A stretch of DNA of 64,000 nt from Pseudochelatococcus lubricantis (GTDB lineage Bacteria; Pseudomonadota; Alphaproteobacteria; Rhizobiales; Beijerinckiaceae): positions 124,001 through 188,000 of the forward strand of contig NZ_JAASQI010000003.1 in the NCBI RefSeq assembly GCF_011762225.1, written 5' to 3'. A model generated the notes under the pieces. That model was not told the DNA's origin. It did no database searches and saw only the letters and a list, made by a program, of their open reading frames with translations. How positions within the stretch are numbered: position 1 is the stretch's first letter; every line of letters starts with the position of its first letter. This document shows positions 35,253 to 42,361 of the stretch, piece after piece. The translations under genes were made by a program, and so were the position numbers.

Positions 35253-35274
35253 TCGGCGTGCTTTCGCACGCCGA
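35253..35274 (+). terminator. Intercistronic hairpin before the permease gene
   Basis: TCGGCGTGC (35253-35261) pairs exactly with GCACGCCGA (35266-35274) around TTTC, followed by the mild T-rich TATCCTTTATTG. It lies between the binding-protein gene and its permease, so it may reduce permease expression relative to the binding protein or mark the mRNA end. A TTGACA at 35238-35243 just upstream could belong to a second promoter. Confidence 0.55.
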
Positions 35275-35305
35275 TATCCTTTATTGAGCAGGTGTTCGCA
35301 GAATC

Positions 35306-36211
35306 ATGAGCAGCATCGCCCTGTTGGGCGCCATCGAACTCGGATTGATCTATGCGCTCGTCGGTTTGGGCGTTTATCTGTCGTTCCGGGTGCTCGATTT
35401 TCCCGATCTCACCGTCGACGGCTCGTTTCCGCTGGGCGCGGCCGTCACCGCCGTGCTGCTCGTTGCGGGGGCCGATCCATGGGTGGCGACGGGGGCGGGC
35501 GTTGTCGCCGGGGCGCTTGCCGGGTTCGTCACCGCCTTCGTGACGGTGCGCTTCGGCGTGCTGCATCTGCTGGCGTCGATTCTCACCATGATCGCGCTCT
35601 TTTCCGTCAACCTGCGCATCATGGGCCGCCCGAACATCGCGCTGCTGACCGAGGCGACGGTGCTGACGCCGTGGCTCAGTGGCGGCACGTTCGGCGGGCT
35701 GGTTGCGGATGAATACGTGCGCCCGCTGTTTCTCGCCGTCGTCGTGCTCGCCGCCGTGGCGCTGGTGGCGGCGTTCCTGCGTTCGGAGGCCGGGCTTGCG
35801 ATGCGCGCCACCGGCGCCAATCCGCGCATGGCCCGTGCGCAGGGCGTGCGCACCGGCGTGCAGATCATCGTCGGCGTCATGCTCTCCAACGGGCTCGTCG
35901 GCCTTGCTGGGGCGCTTTTTGCGCAGACGAACGGCTTCGCGGACGTCACCTCCGGCGTGGGCACCATTGTCGTGGGGCTGGCGGCCGTTATCGTGGGCGA
36001 GACCTTCATTCCGCGCCGGCGCATCTTCTGGGCGCTGGTCGGCTGCGTGGTCGGGGCGGTCATCTACAGGCTCGCGGTGCAGACGGCGCTTTCCATCGAT
36101 TTCCTCGGCCTGCAGGCGTCCGACCTCAACCTCGCGACGGCGCTGCTGGTGCTGGTGGCGCTGGTGCTGCCGAAGCTGCGCCACAGGGTGCGCACGAGGG
36201 CTGCATCATGA
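35306..36211 (+). CDS. ABC transporter permease (TrpY/BPD_transp_2 type)
   Basis: The 301-residue protein is hydrophobic throughout, with about eight to nine helices. It has the BPD_transp_2 pattern: LIYALVGLGVYLSFRVLDFPDLTVDG, LHLLASILTMIALFSVNLRIMGRPN and GLAMRATGANPRMARAQGV (the ATPase-contact loop). The middle ATPase-contact loop and the C-terminus are typical. It is the membrane part for the binding protein upstream and the ATPase downstream, whose gene overlaps by four bases (ATGA). Confidence 0.9.
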   Translation: MSSIALLGAIELGLIYALVGLGVYLSFRVLDFPDLTVDGSFPLGAAVTAVLLVAGADPWVATGAGVVAGALAGFVTAFVTVRFGVLHLLASILTMIALFSVNLRIMGRPNIALLTEATVLTPWLSGGTFGGLVADEYVRPLFLAVVVLAAVALVAAFLRSEAGLAMRATGANPRMARAQGVRTGVQIIVGVMLSNGLVGLAGALFAQTNGFADVTSGVGTIVVGLAAVIVGETFIPRRRIFWALVGCVVGAVIYRLAVQTALSIDFLGLQASDLNLATALLVLVALVLPKLRHRVRTRAAS

Positions 36212-37002
36212 TCGAGGTTCGCGATCTCGTCATCACCTTCAATCCCGGCTCGCCGCTGGAGCGCAAGGCGCTGCGCGGCATTTCGCTGCGGCTCGGAGAG
36301 GGGGATTTCGTCTCCGTCATCGGTTCCAACGGCGCGGGCAAGTCGACGCTGCTTGGCGCCATCGCCGGCGATATGCTGCCGACCTCCGGCCGCGTCCTGC
36401 TCGGCGGCAGCGACGTCACCCGGCTGCCGGCGGAGGCACGCTCGCGCCATGTGGCGCGCGTGTTTCAGGACCCGCTCGCCGGCAGTTGCGGCAATCTGTC
36501 GATTGCGGAAAATCTCGCGCTCGCGGCCTCGCGCGGGCAGCGGCGCTCCTTCCTGCCCGCGTTGCGCCAGTCGCGACTGTCGAAGATCCGCGCGCGTATC
36601 GAGGAGCTGAACCTCAAGCTTGAAGATCGCCTCGACCAGCCCATGGGATCGCTCTCCGGCGGCCAACGCCAGGCGCTGTCGCTCGTCATGGCGACGCTGG
36701 CTCCTTCAAGCGTGCTGCTGCTTGACGAACATACGGCGGCGCTCGATCCGCGCAACGCCGAATTCGTGCTGGGACTCACCCGTGATCTCGCCGCCCGCTT
36801 CCGGCTTACGGTGCTCATGGTCACGCATTCCATGCGCCATGCGCTCGATATCGGCACGCGCACGGTGATGTTGCACGAGGGCCGCATCCTCCTCGATGTC
36901 GCGGGGGCGGAGCGGGCGGGACTGACGATCGAGGACCTACTCGACCAGTTCCGCCGGGCACGCGGGGAGGCGCTGGCGGAGGACCGCCTGCTGACCGGTT
37001 GA
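36208..37002 (+). CDS. ABC transporter ATP-binding protein (TrpZ-like)
   Basis: The 264-residue cytoplasmic ATPase has Walker A in GSNGAGKSTLLG, a Q-loop in VARVFQDPLAG, the signature LSGGQRQALSLVMATL, Walker B in SVLLLDEHTAALDP and the switch His in VLMVTHSMRHALDIG. It pairs with the permease just upstream and gives a complete importer, unlike the liv set. Its stop overlaps the next start by one base (TGATG). Confidence 0.92.
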   Translation: MIEVRDLVITFNPGSPLERKALRGISLRLGEGDFVSVIGSNGAGKSTLLGAIAGDMLPTSGRVLLGGSDVTRLPAEARSRHVARVFQDPLAGSCGNLSIAENLALAASRGQRRSFLPALRQSRLSKIRARIEELNLKLEDRLDQPMGSLSGGQRQALSLVMATLAPSSVLLLDEHTAALDPRNAEFVLGLTRDLAARFRLTVLMVTHSMRHALDIGTRTVMLHEGRILLDVAGAERAGLTIEDLLDQFRRARGEALAEDRLLTG

Positions 37003-38102
37003 TGCTCCTGCGCATGTCACCACCGGGGCGCGGGCCGGCAGGCACTGCGCAGAAGCTCGTGCTGGTGCAGATGTTGCGCGCGGCGGCGGCACTGTTCGTG
37101 GTATTCCACCACGCGCAGTTCGACGCCGCGCATTTCGCCCCGCAGGGCGGTTTTACGCCCAGCCGCGCCCTGCCGTGGGAGGCGGGCGTCGACATCTTCT
37201 TCGTCATTTCCGGCTTCATCATCGTCCATTCCTCCCGCCGTCTGTTCGCGGCACCGGGGGCGGGCATGACGTTCCTGAAACGCCGCCTCATCCGCATCGT
37301 GCCGCTCTACTGGCTGGCGAGCGCGGCCTTTCTGGCTGTCAGCCTGTCGCTGCCGGCGGTGTTGAACAGCCCGAGGCCCGGCTTGTCCGAGGTCATCGCT
37401 TCCTTCCTGTTCTGGCCCTATGTCAACAGCGCCGGCGTGGCCCAGCCCATGCTGTCGCTCGGCTGGACGCTGAACTACGAGATGGCCTTCTATCTCGTGT
37501 TCGCGCTCGCCATCGCCCTGCCCGGCCGGCATGCGGTGCTGGCGGTCGCGCTGTTCCTGTCCGCGCTTGTGGGTCTTGGCACACTGGTTGCGCTGCCGAT
37601 GCCGCTGGCGTTCTGGGCGGATTCGCTGGTGTTCGAATTCGTGTTCGGCATGGGGATCGCCCTGTTGCGCGAGGCGGGCGGCCGTCCCGGCATCGTCCTG
37701 CGCGTGGTGCTGTTCTCGGCGGCTATCCGCATGCTGCAGGCCGATCTGACCCAGGATGACATCGTCCGTGCGGTCGCGTGGGGCGTGCCGGCGGCGATGC
37801 TGGTCATGGCTGCGGTATACGGCCCGGAGCCGCGCCATCCGCCGCTTCTCGGCCGCCTGATCGTGCTGCTGGGAGACGCTTCCTACGCGCTTTATCTCTT
37901 CCATCCCTTTGCATTGCGTGCAACCCGGCTTATCCTTTCGGGCATGGATGTCGGACCGTGGGGCTACGTCGCCATCGCCTTGCCAATGGCGATGATGCTG
38001 GCGGTCGCGGTGCATCTCCTGATCGAACGGCCGGTGATGCGCGGGTTGCGTCGGCTGTTGTCGGACGGGAACGGGGGAGAGGAGCGTGAGCGAAGACGTT
38101 GA
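37002..38102 (+). CDS. Acyltransferase 3 family membrane protein
   Basis: The 366-residue protein has about ten membrane helices and the acyltransferase-3 opening LVLVQMLRAAAALFVVFHHAQF, with the conserved catalytic His of that motif. EAGVDIFFVISGFIIVHSS, the Arg-rich MTFLKRRLIRIVPLYW and SLGWTLNYEMAFYLVFALA are also diagnostic. These enzymes O-acylate sugars of lipopolysaccharide, capsule or exopolysaccharide. The start at 37002 overlaps the stop of the ATPase; an ATG at 37014 is possible. The membership in one transcript with the ABC genes is likely from the overlap but functionally unexplained. Confidence 0.88.
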   Translation: MLLRMSPPGRGPAGTAQKLVLVQMLRAAAALFVVFHHAQFDAAHFAPQGGFTPSRALPWEAGVDIFFVISGFIIVHSSRRLFAAPGAGMTFLKRRLIRIVPLYWLASAAFLAVSLSLPAVLNSPRPGLSEVIASFLFWPYVNSAGVAQPMLSLGWTLNYEMAFYLVFALAIALPGRHAVLAVALFLSALVGLGTLVALPMPLAFWADSLVFEFVFGMGIALLREAGGRPGIVLRVVLFSAAIRMLQADLTQDDIVRAVAWGVPAAMLVMAAVYGPEPRHPPLLGRLIVLLGDASYALYLFHPFALRATRLILSGMDVGPWGYVAIALPMAMMLAVAVHLLIERPVMRGLRRLLSDGNGGEERERRR

Positions 38103-38517
38103 GAACACGGCAAGAGCGCGCCGAAAGGCGCAACTGATCATTCCAGTGGTTAATCTGCGCGAGGTCCTTGAACCTAAAACGAACGGCAAGGCGGACGGTG
38201 AGGCCGTTCCCCATGGCGCCGTACCGGACCTCATCCCCGTGACGACGAAGCCGCCGGCGAAGGCGCCGTCGGCCGCGCCGGACAAGGCTGAAGATAACGA
38301 AAAAGCCGGGAAGGGGCCGGAAGCAGGCGCTGCGAAACCCGCCGCGCCATCTGCTGCATCTGTCTCCGCGCCGCCGCCTCCGAAGCCGGCGTCTCCCCCG
38401 AAAGCGGCTGAGGGGGCGGGGCAGAAAAGCGGGAGCTGGCTGTTCCCGTTCCTTGCCGGCGTTCTTGCCGGCGCGGCCGGGTTTTACGCCGTCTTGTGGC
38501 TGCGCGCGCTCATCTGA
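38086..38517 (+). CDS. Tail-anchored low-complexity protein of unknown function
   Basis: The 143-residue protein starts at a GTG with an excellent binding site (GGGGGAGAGGAG) and overlaps the acyltransferase gene by 17 bases. An N-terminal charged region includes LIIPVVNLREVLEP; the middle (about 45-115) is a Pro/Ala/Lys/Glu chain with PPPPKPASPPK; one membrane helix lies at the C-terminus (about 120-141). This is a tail-anchored layout with a flexible cytoplasmic linker. No family is recognised. Its stop overlaps the convergent phosphoesterase gene by eight bases. Confidence 0.7.
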   Translation: MSEDVENTARARRKAQLIIPVVNLREVLEPKTNGKADGEAVPHGAVPDLIPVTTKPPAKAPSAAPDKAEDNEKAGKGPEAGAAKPAAPSAASVSAPPPPKPASPPKAAEGAGQKSGSWLFPFLAGVLAGAAGFYAVLWLRALI

Positions 38518-39397
38518 TCGTCCGTTCGCCGATTGTGGCGATGGCGCCGGTCTGCGGATCGTGGCCGCGCGTGGTCAGCGAGATCGCGGAGCGGGCGCCG
38601 TCGGGCACGATGTGAAGCAGGTGATAGCCGGCCCTGTGGTCATGGGTGCCGCTGACCGCCGACACGGAGGGCGCGCCGAGAATCGGCACCGCCGATCCGC
38701 CGGGGCCAGGTATCGTCGCGAGAGATGTCTTGTGGTTATGGCCGTGGAGGATGATTTCCGCGCCGGCGCGCGCGACGGTTCTTTCGAATTCGGCCGCGTC
38801 GGTGAGGCCGCGTCCGGGTTTCGCCCCGCCGAGATGGGGCGGATGGTGCACCATCACGACCCGGCACAGGCCGGCGCGGCCGAGGTCGGCGAGAATATCC
38901 GCGAAAGCGGCGAGCTGCGCCGTGCCCAGCGTGCCGCTGGCGAGGAAGGGCAGCGTCGGCACGCCCGAGGAGAGGCCGATCAGCGCCACGCCATCCCGCT
39001 GGCGAACATAGGGAAACCTGCTCGCCGCCGCGCCGTCGCCCGTCATCCACGGCCCCAGCCAGTGCCGCATCGGCGCGAGCGCGGCGCGTACATAGGCATC
39101 GTGATTGCCCGGCACGAAACTCACGTGCCCGGGCGCGCCCAATTGCTCCAGAAACGCCCGCGCGAGAGGGAATTCACCGGCAAGGCCGATGTTGACGATG
39201 TCGCCCGTCATGGCGATATGGTCCGGCCGGTGGCTTCCGATATCCGCCAGCAGGCGCGATAGCAGCGGCATGTCATGCGTGCGCGAACGCCCGCGCTTCC
39301 AGTTGATGAATCCCGTCAGGCGCTTGTTCAACAGCTCATGCAGCAGCACGGGCGGCAGCGGGCCGATGTGGGCGTCTGAAAGATGGGCGATGAGCAT
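38510..39397 (-). CDS. Metallophosphoesterase
   Basis: The 295-residue calcineurin-like phosphoesterase shows the full metal-binding set: SDAH (DxH) at the N-terminus, MTGDIVN (GD), FVPGNHDAY (GNHD), VMVHHPPH and ILHGHNHKT (GHxH). It is soluble and lacks a signal peptide. The substrate may be a nucleotide, a phospholipid intermediate or a nucleic acid; the sequence does not tell. The gene stands alone between two opposite-strand genes. Confidence 0.92.
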   Translation of the reverse strand: MLIAHLSDAHIGPLPPVLLHELLNKRLTGFINWKRGRSRTHDMPLLSRLLADIGSHRPDHIAMTGDIVNIGLAGEFPLARAFLEQLGAPGHVSFVPGNHDAYVRAALAPMRHWLGPWMTGDGAAASRFPYVRQRDGVALIGLSSGVPTLPFLASGTLGTAQLAAFADILADLGRAGLCRVVMVHHPPHLGGAKPGRGLTDAAEFERTVARAGAEIILHGHNHKTSLATIPGPGGSAVPILGAPSVSAVSGTHDHRAGYHLLHIVPDGARSAISLTTRGHDPQTGAIATIGERTIR

Positions 39398-39722
39398 GGA
39401 ACCTCCGGGGGCAGCATCCCGTGTTTCGTCTCGCCAATCCCCGCCGCCCCGTCAAGCCTTCGCACGGATGAGATGGACAGTGCGCCCTCGTGATGATAGA
39501 TGGCGCTTCGGAAGGGTAGTGGTCATGACGATGTTCCGGATTTCCTGGCGACGACGATGCGCATCCATGCGTGTTGCGGCCGCGCGTGTCTCGGCGCGCG
39601 TGTCGTCGTGCATCGGGCTTTCCGCGCCGGCCTGAACCCGTCTGCCGGCGTGGGGCGCGATGCCTGGTCCGTCGTCCTCATGGCTGCCGTTTCCGGTGGT
39701 CGAAATCCGGTGATTCCCTTTC
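39398..39722. other. Intergenic region with no supported gene
   Basis: This 325-base stretch lies between the divergent phosphoesterase gene and the GNAT gene. A 97-codon frame on the minus strand crosses it (39452-39745), but it has odd composition (many His, Arg and Thr), no clear binding site and overlaps the GNAT start. I see no RNA structure or repeat. Confidence 0.5.
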
Positions 39723-40232
39723 ATGACTTCTCTTGTGCTGACCATTCGCCACGAATATCCCTCGGACTACGACGCCATCGAGCGCATGCACGAGCGCGCT
39801 TTCGGCCCGGGCCGCTTCGCCCGCACGGCCTATCGCCTGCGCGAGGGCGCGCCGCCGGTGGCGGACCTGTCGTATTGCGCCCTCGTCGGCACGCTGATCG
39901 TCGGCTCCGTGCGGCTGACGCCCGTTCGCGCGGGAGACGCGCCTGCCCTCGTGCTCGGGCCGTTGACGGTGGAGCCCGCGTTCAAGGATCGCGGCATCGG
40001 CGCTGCACTGATGCAGACGTCGCTCGATGCGGCAAAGCAGGCGGGGCATCGCCTCGTCGTGCTGGTCGGAGACGAGCCGTATTACCGGCGGTTCGGTTTC
40101 CGCGTCGTGCCGGCTGGCCGGTTGATCCTGCCGGGGCCGGTCGATCCGGCGCGCTTCCTCTATTGCGAACTGGGCGAGGGCGCGTTCGAGGCGGCGCAGG
40201 GCGCGGTACGGGCGTTGCCCGCGGCGGCGTGA
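39723..40232 (+). CDS. GNAT family N-acetyltransferase
   Basis: The 169-residue protein has the GNAT core: an IRHEYPSDYDAIERMHERAFGPG entry, VGSVRLTPV, LGPLTVEPAFKDRGIGAALMQTSL (acetyl-CoA pyrophosphate loop, here DRGIGAAL) and VLVGDEPYYRRFGFRVVPAG. This YhbS/predicted-N-acetyltransferase subtype is often small-molecule specific. The acceptor is unknown. It stands alone, and the next gene is on the opposite strand. Confidence 0.9.
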   Translation: MTSLVLTIRHEYPSDYDAIERMHERAFGPGRFARTAYRLREGAPPVADLSYCALVGTLIVGSVRLTPVRAGDAPALVLGPLTVEPAFKDRGIGAALMQTSLDAAKQAGHRLVVLVGDEPYYRRFGFRVVPAGRLILPGPVDPARFLYCELGEGAFEAAQGAVRALPAAA

Positions 40233-40264
40233 GATATTTCCGCGCCCGGTGAGGCCGGAAGGCG

Positions 40265-42352
40265 CTATGCCTTCCGGCGCCGGCTTTCCATGATCCACGC
40301 CGCGAGCACCGCCCAGATGAGCAGCGCGAGGCCGGCGAGGCCGATGCCGAGCGGGAACTCGCGCACGCCCCGGACGATGGCGCTACCGCTGGGACGCAGG
40401 CCGATCCAGTTATCGCCGGCGAAGGTCGACCCGGCATGGACGAGTTCGATGCGCGGCACAGCCGGCGCGCCGTCCACACGCCGCACGGAACCGCCCGTGG
40501 CCTGCGCCAGCGGCGTGAGGCGCTGGGTGTCGCTGAACACATCGGTAAGCTCGCGCGGATTGTCGGGGCCGGCGTTGACGAAGGCGGAAAGCGTGCCGTC
40601 CGTCAGCCGGTAAAGGCCGAGCTGTCGGTTTTCCACGGTGGCGGAAAAGAGGCCGGGCTTGACGGGCGTGAGCGTCACGGTCTGCGTCTGCCCGTCGGGT
40701 GCGGTCAGCGTGACGGGGGCCGGCGCGTCCGCCATGGTCTGGCGCTCGATGGCAATGAAGCCGTCGTGTGCGGTGGCGCGTAGCGCCTCTTCCTCCAGCG
40801 CCGGTTCGCGCATCAGCCAGTGAGAGAGGCGGCGCAGCAGATCGACATGCGGCCCGCCGCCCTGGAAGCCGCGCGCCCATAGCCAGGCGTGGTCGGACAG
40901 CAGCAGCGCGATGCGCCCGCGCTTGTGGCGGGAGAGGATGAGCAGCGGCAGGTTGTCCGCGCCGTCCATCAGCGTTTCACCCCCGTGCACGTGCGCGCCG
41001 ATCTGGCGCAGCCACGTGCCCCAGCTCGCCTGCGTGCCGGCGGAGGCGCCGCCCGGCAGGTCGCGCGTGACGGGGTGGCGTCCGCCCGTAGCGGTGACAT
41101 GGGGGCGGAAATCCGTCTCATGGATCCGCCCGTCCGGCGTCGCCGGCAGGATGGCGCCGAGCGACGTCCGCGCCACGCTCGACGCGCCCGAAAACTCGGG
41201 GCCGGCGGCAAGCAGCAGCGCGCCGCCCTGCCGCACGTAGTCGGCAATGTTGTCGTAATAGATGGGCGGCAGCACCGTGAGATTGGCGTAACGGTCGAAG
41301 ATGATCAGGTCGAAGTCCTGAATCCGTTCCTGAAACAGCGCCCGTGTGGGAAAGGCGATCAGCGACAGCTCGTTGATCGGCGTGCCGTCCTGCTTTTCCG
41401 GGGGGCGCAGGATCGTGAAATGCACAAGATCGACGTTCGCGTCGGATTTCAGCAGGTTGCGCCAGGTGCGCTCGCCTGGGTGCGGCTCTCCCGAAACCAG
41501 CAGCACGCGCAGCTTGTCGCGCACGCCCTCGATGGTCAGCACGGCACGGTTGTTGGCGGCGGTGAGTTCGCCGTCCAGCGGCTCGACCTCCAGTTCCAGC
41601 ACGTTGGGACCGGGGTGCTCGATGGGAATGGAGAGCGGCGCCGGCCGCCCGGCCGGGGCCTGCACGGAGCCGAGCAGGGTGCCGTCGCGGCGCACCGTCA
41701 GGCGCGCCGTGCCGGGGCCGCCGCGCTCGTCGATGAGCACGCGGATGGTCTGGCTGCGGCCGACGATGCCGAAGCGCGGCGCGTCGACGAGCGCCACGCG
41801 CCGGTCGCGTTCCTGCCGCTCGCCGGTGACAAGCGCGTGCAACGGCGCGGTGAAGCCGAGTGCGTTCACACTTGCCGGGATGTCGTGGACAACGCCGTCA
41901 GTGATCAGGATCGCGCCCGCGACACGCTCCGCCGGTACATCGGCCAGCGCGCGCGACAGCGCGCCGAAGAGCCGCGTGCCGTCGCCGCCTTCACCTTCCG
42001 CCACCTCGATCCGGCGCAGCTCGATGCCGGGCAGGGCGCCGATCTGCCGGGCGACGGCTTCGCTCACCGCCGTCGTCTGTGCCTCGCGCGGCCCCAGCTT
42101 CTGTGAGGCGCTGCGGTCGGTGACGGCGACGACGATGTCGTTGAGCGGCTCCCGCTCCTCCGATACGAGGGCGGGGTTGGCGAGCGCGCCGATGAGCAGC
42201 GCCATCGCCACGCCGCGCAGCAGACCGCTCCACAGCCCGCGGCGGATGGCGGCGGCGATGCAAACGGCCAGCGCGGCCACCGCGAGCCCGGCGAGGACGG
42301 CTGGCGGCAGCAGGGGCGAAAAGCCGAGGGTGGGAAAGGCGTCCGCGATCAT
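40265..42352 (-). CDS. Large membrane protein with glutamine-amidotransferase-like domain, last gene of the MoxR operon
   Basis: The 695-residue protein has two N-terminal helices (about 13-33 and 40-60) and one near the C-terminus (about 665-688). Between them is a long periplasmic or cytoplasmic region with a vWA-like start (DIVVAVTDRSASQKLGPR) and a class I glutamine-amidotransferase-like fold (FDLIIFDRYANLTVLPPIYYDNIADYVRQGGALLLAAGPEF). The same layout ends the MoxR-DUF58-DUF4159 operons of many alphaproteobacteria. No catalytic Cys triad is visible, so an enzymatic activity is not claimed. It follows the DUF4159 gene by nine bases. Confidence 0.8.
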   Translation of the reverse strand: MIADAFPTLGFSPLLPPAVLAGLAVAALAVCIAAAIRRGLWSGLLRGVAMALLIGALANPALVSEEREPLNDIVVAVTDRSASQKLGPREAQTTAVSEAVARQIGALPGIELRRIEVAEGEGGDGTRLFGALSRALADVPAERVAGAILITDGVVHDIPASVNALGFTAPLHALVTGERQERDRRVALVDAPRFGIVGRSQTIRVLIDERGGPGTARLTVRRDGTLLGSVQAPAGRPAPLSIPIEHPGPNVLELEVEPLDGELTAANNRAVLTIEGVRDKLRVLLVSGEPHPGERTWRNLLKSDANVDLVHFTILRPPEKQDGTPINELSLIAFPTRALFQERIQDFDLIIFDRYANLTVLPPIYYDNIADYVRQGGALLLAAGPEFSGASSVARTSLGAILPATPDGRIHETDFRPHVTATGGRHPVTRDLPGGASAGTQASWGTWLRQIGAHVHGGETLMDGADNLPLLILSRHKRGRIALLLSDHAWLWARGFQGGGPHVDLLRRLSHWLMREPALEEEALRATAHDGFIAIERQTMADAPAPVTLTAPDGQTQTVTLTPVKPGLFSATVENRQLGLYRLTDGTLSAFVNAGPDNPRELTDVFSDTQRLTPLAQATGGSVRRVDGAPAVPRIELVHAGSTFAGDNWIGLRPSGSAIVRGVREFPLGIGLAGLALLIWAVLAAWIMESRRRKA

Positions 42353-42361
42353 GCCGGCATC

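Noticed and set aside
39452-39745. A 97-codon minus-strand open frame between the phosphoesterase and GNAT genes
   Set aside because: No ribosome binding site, unusual composition and overlap with the GNAT start; it cannot be supported without homologues.
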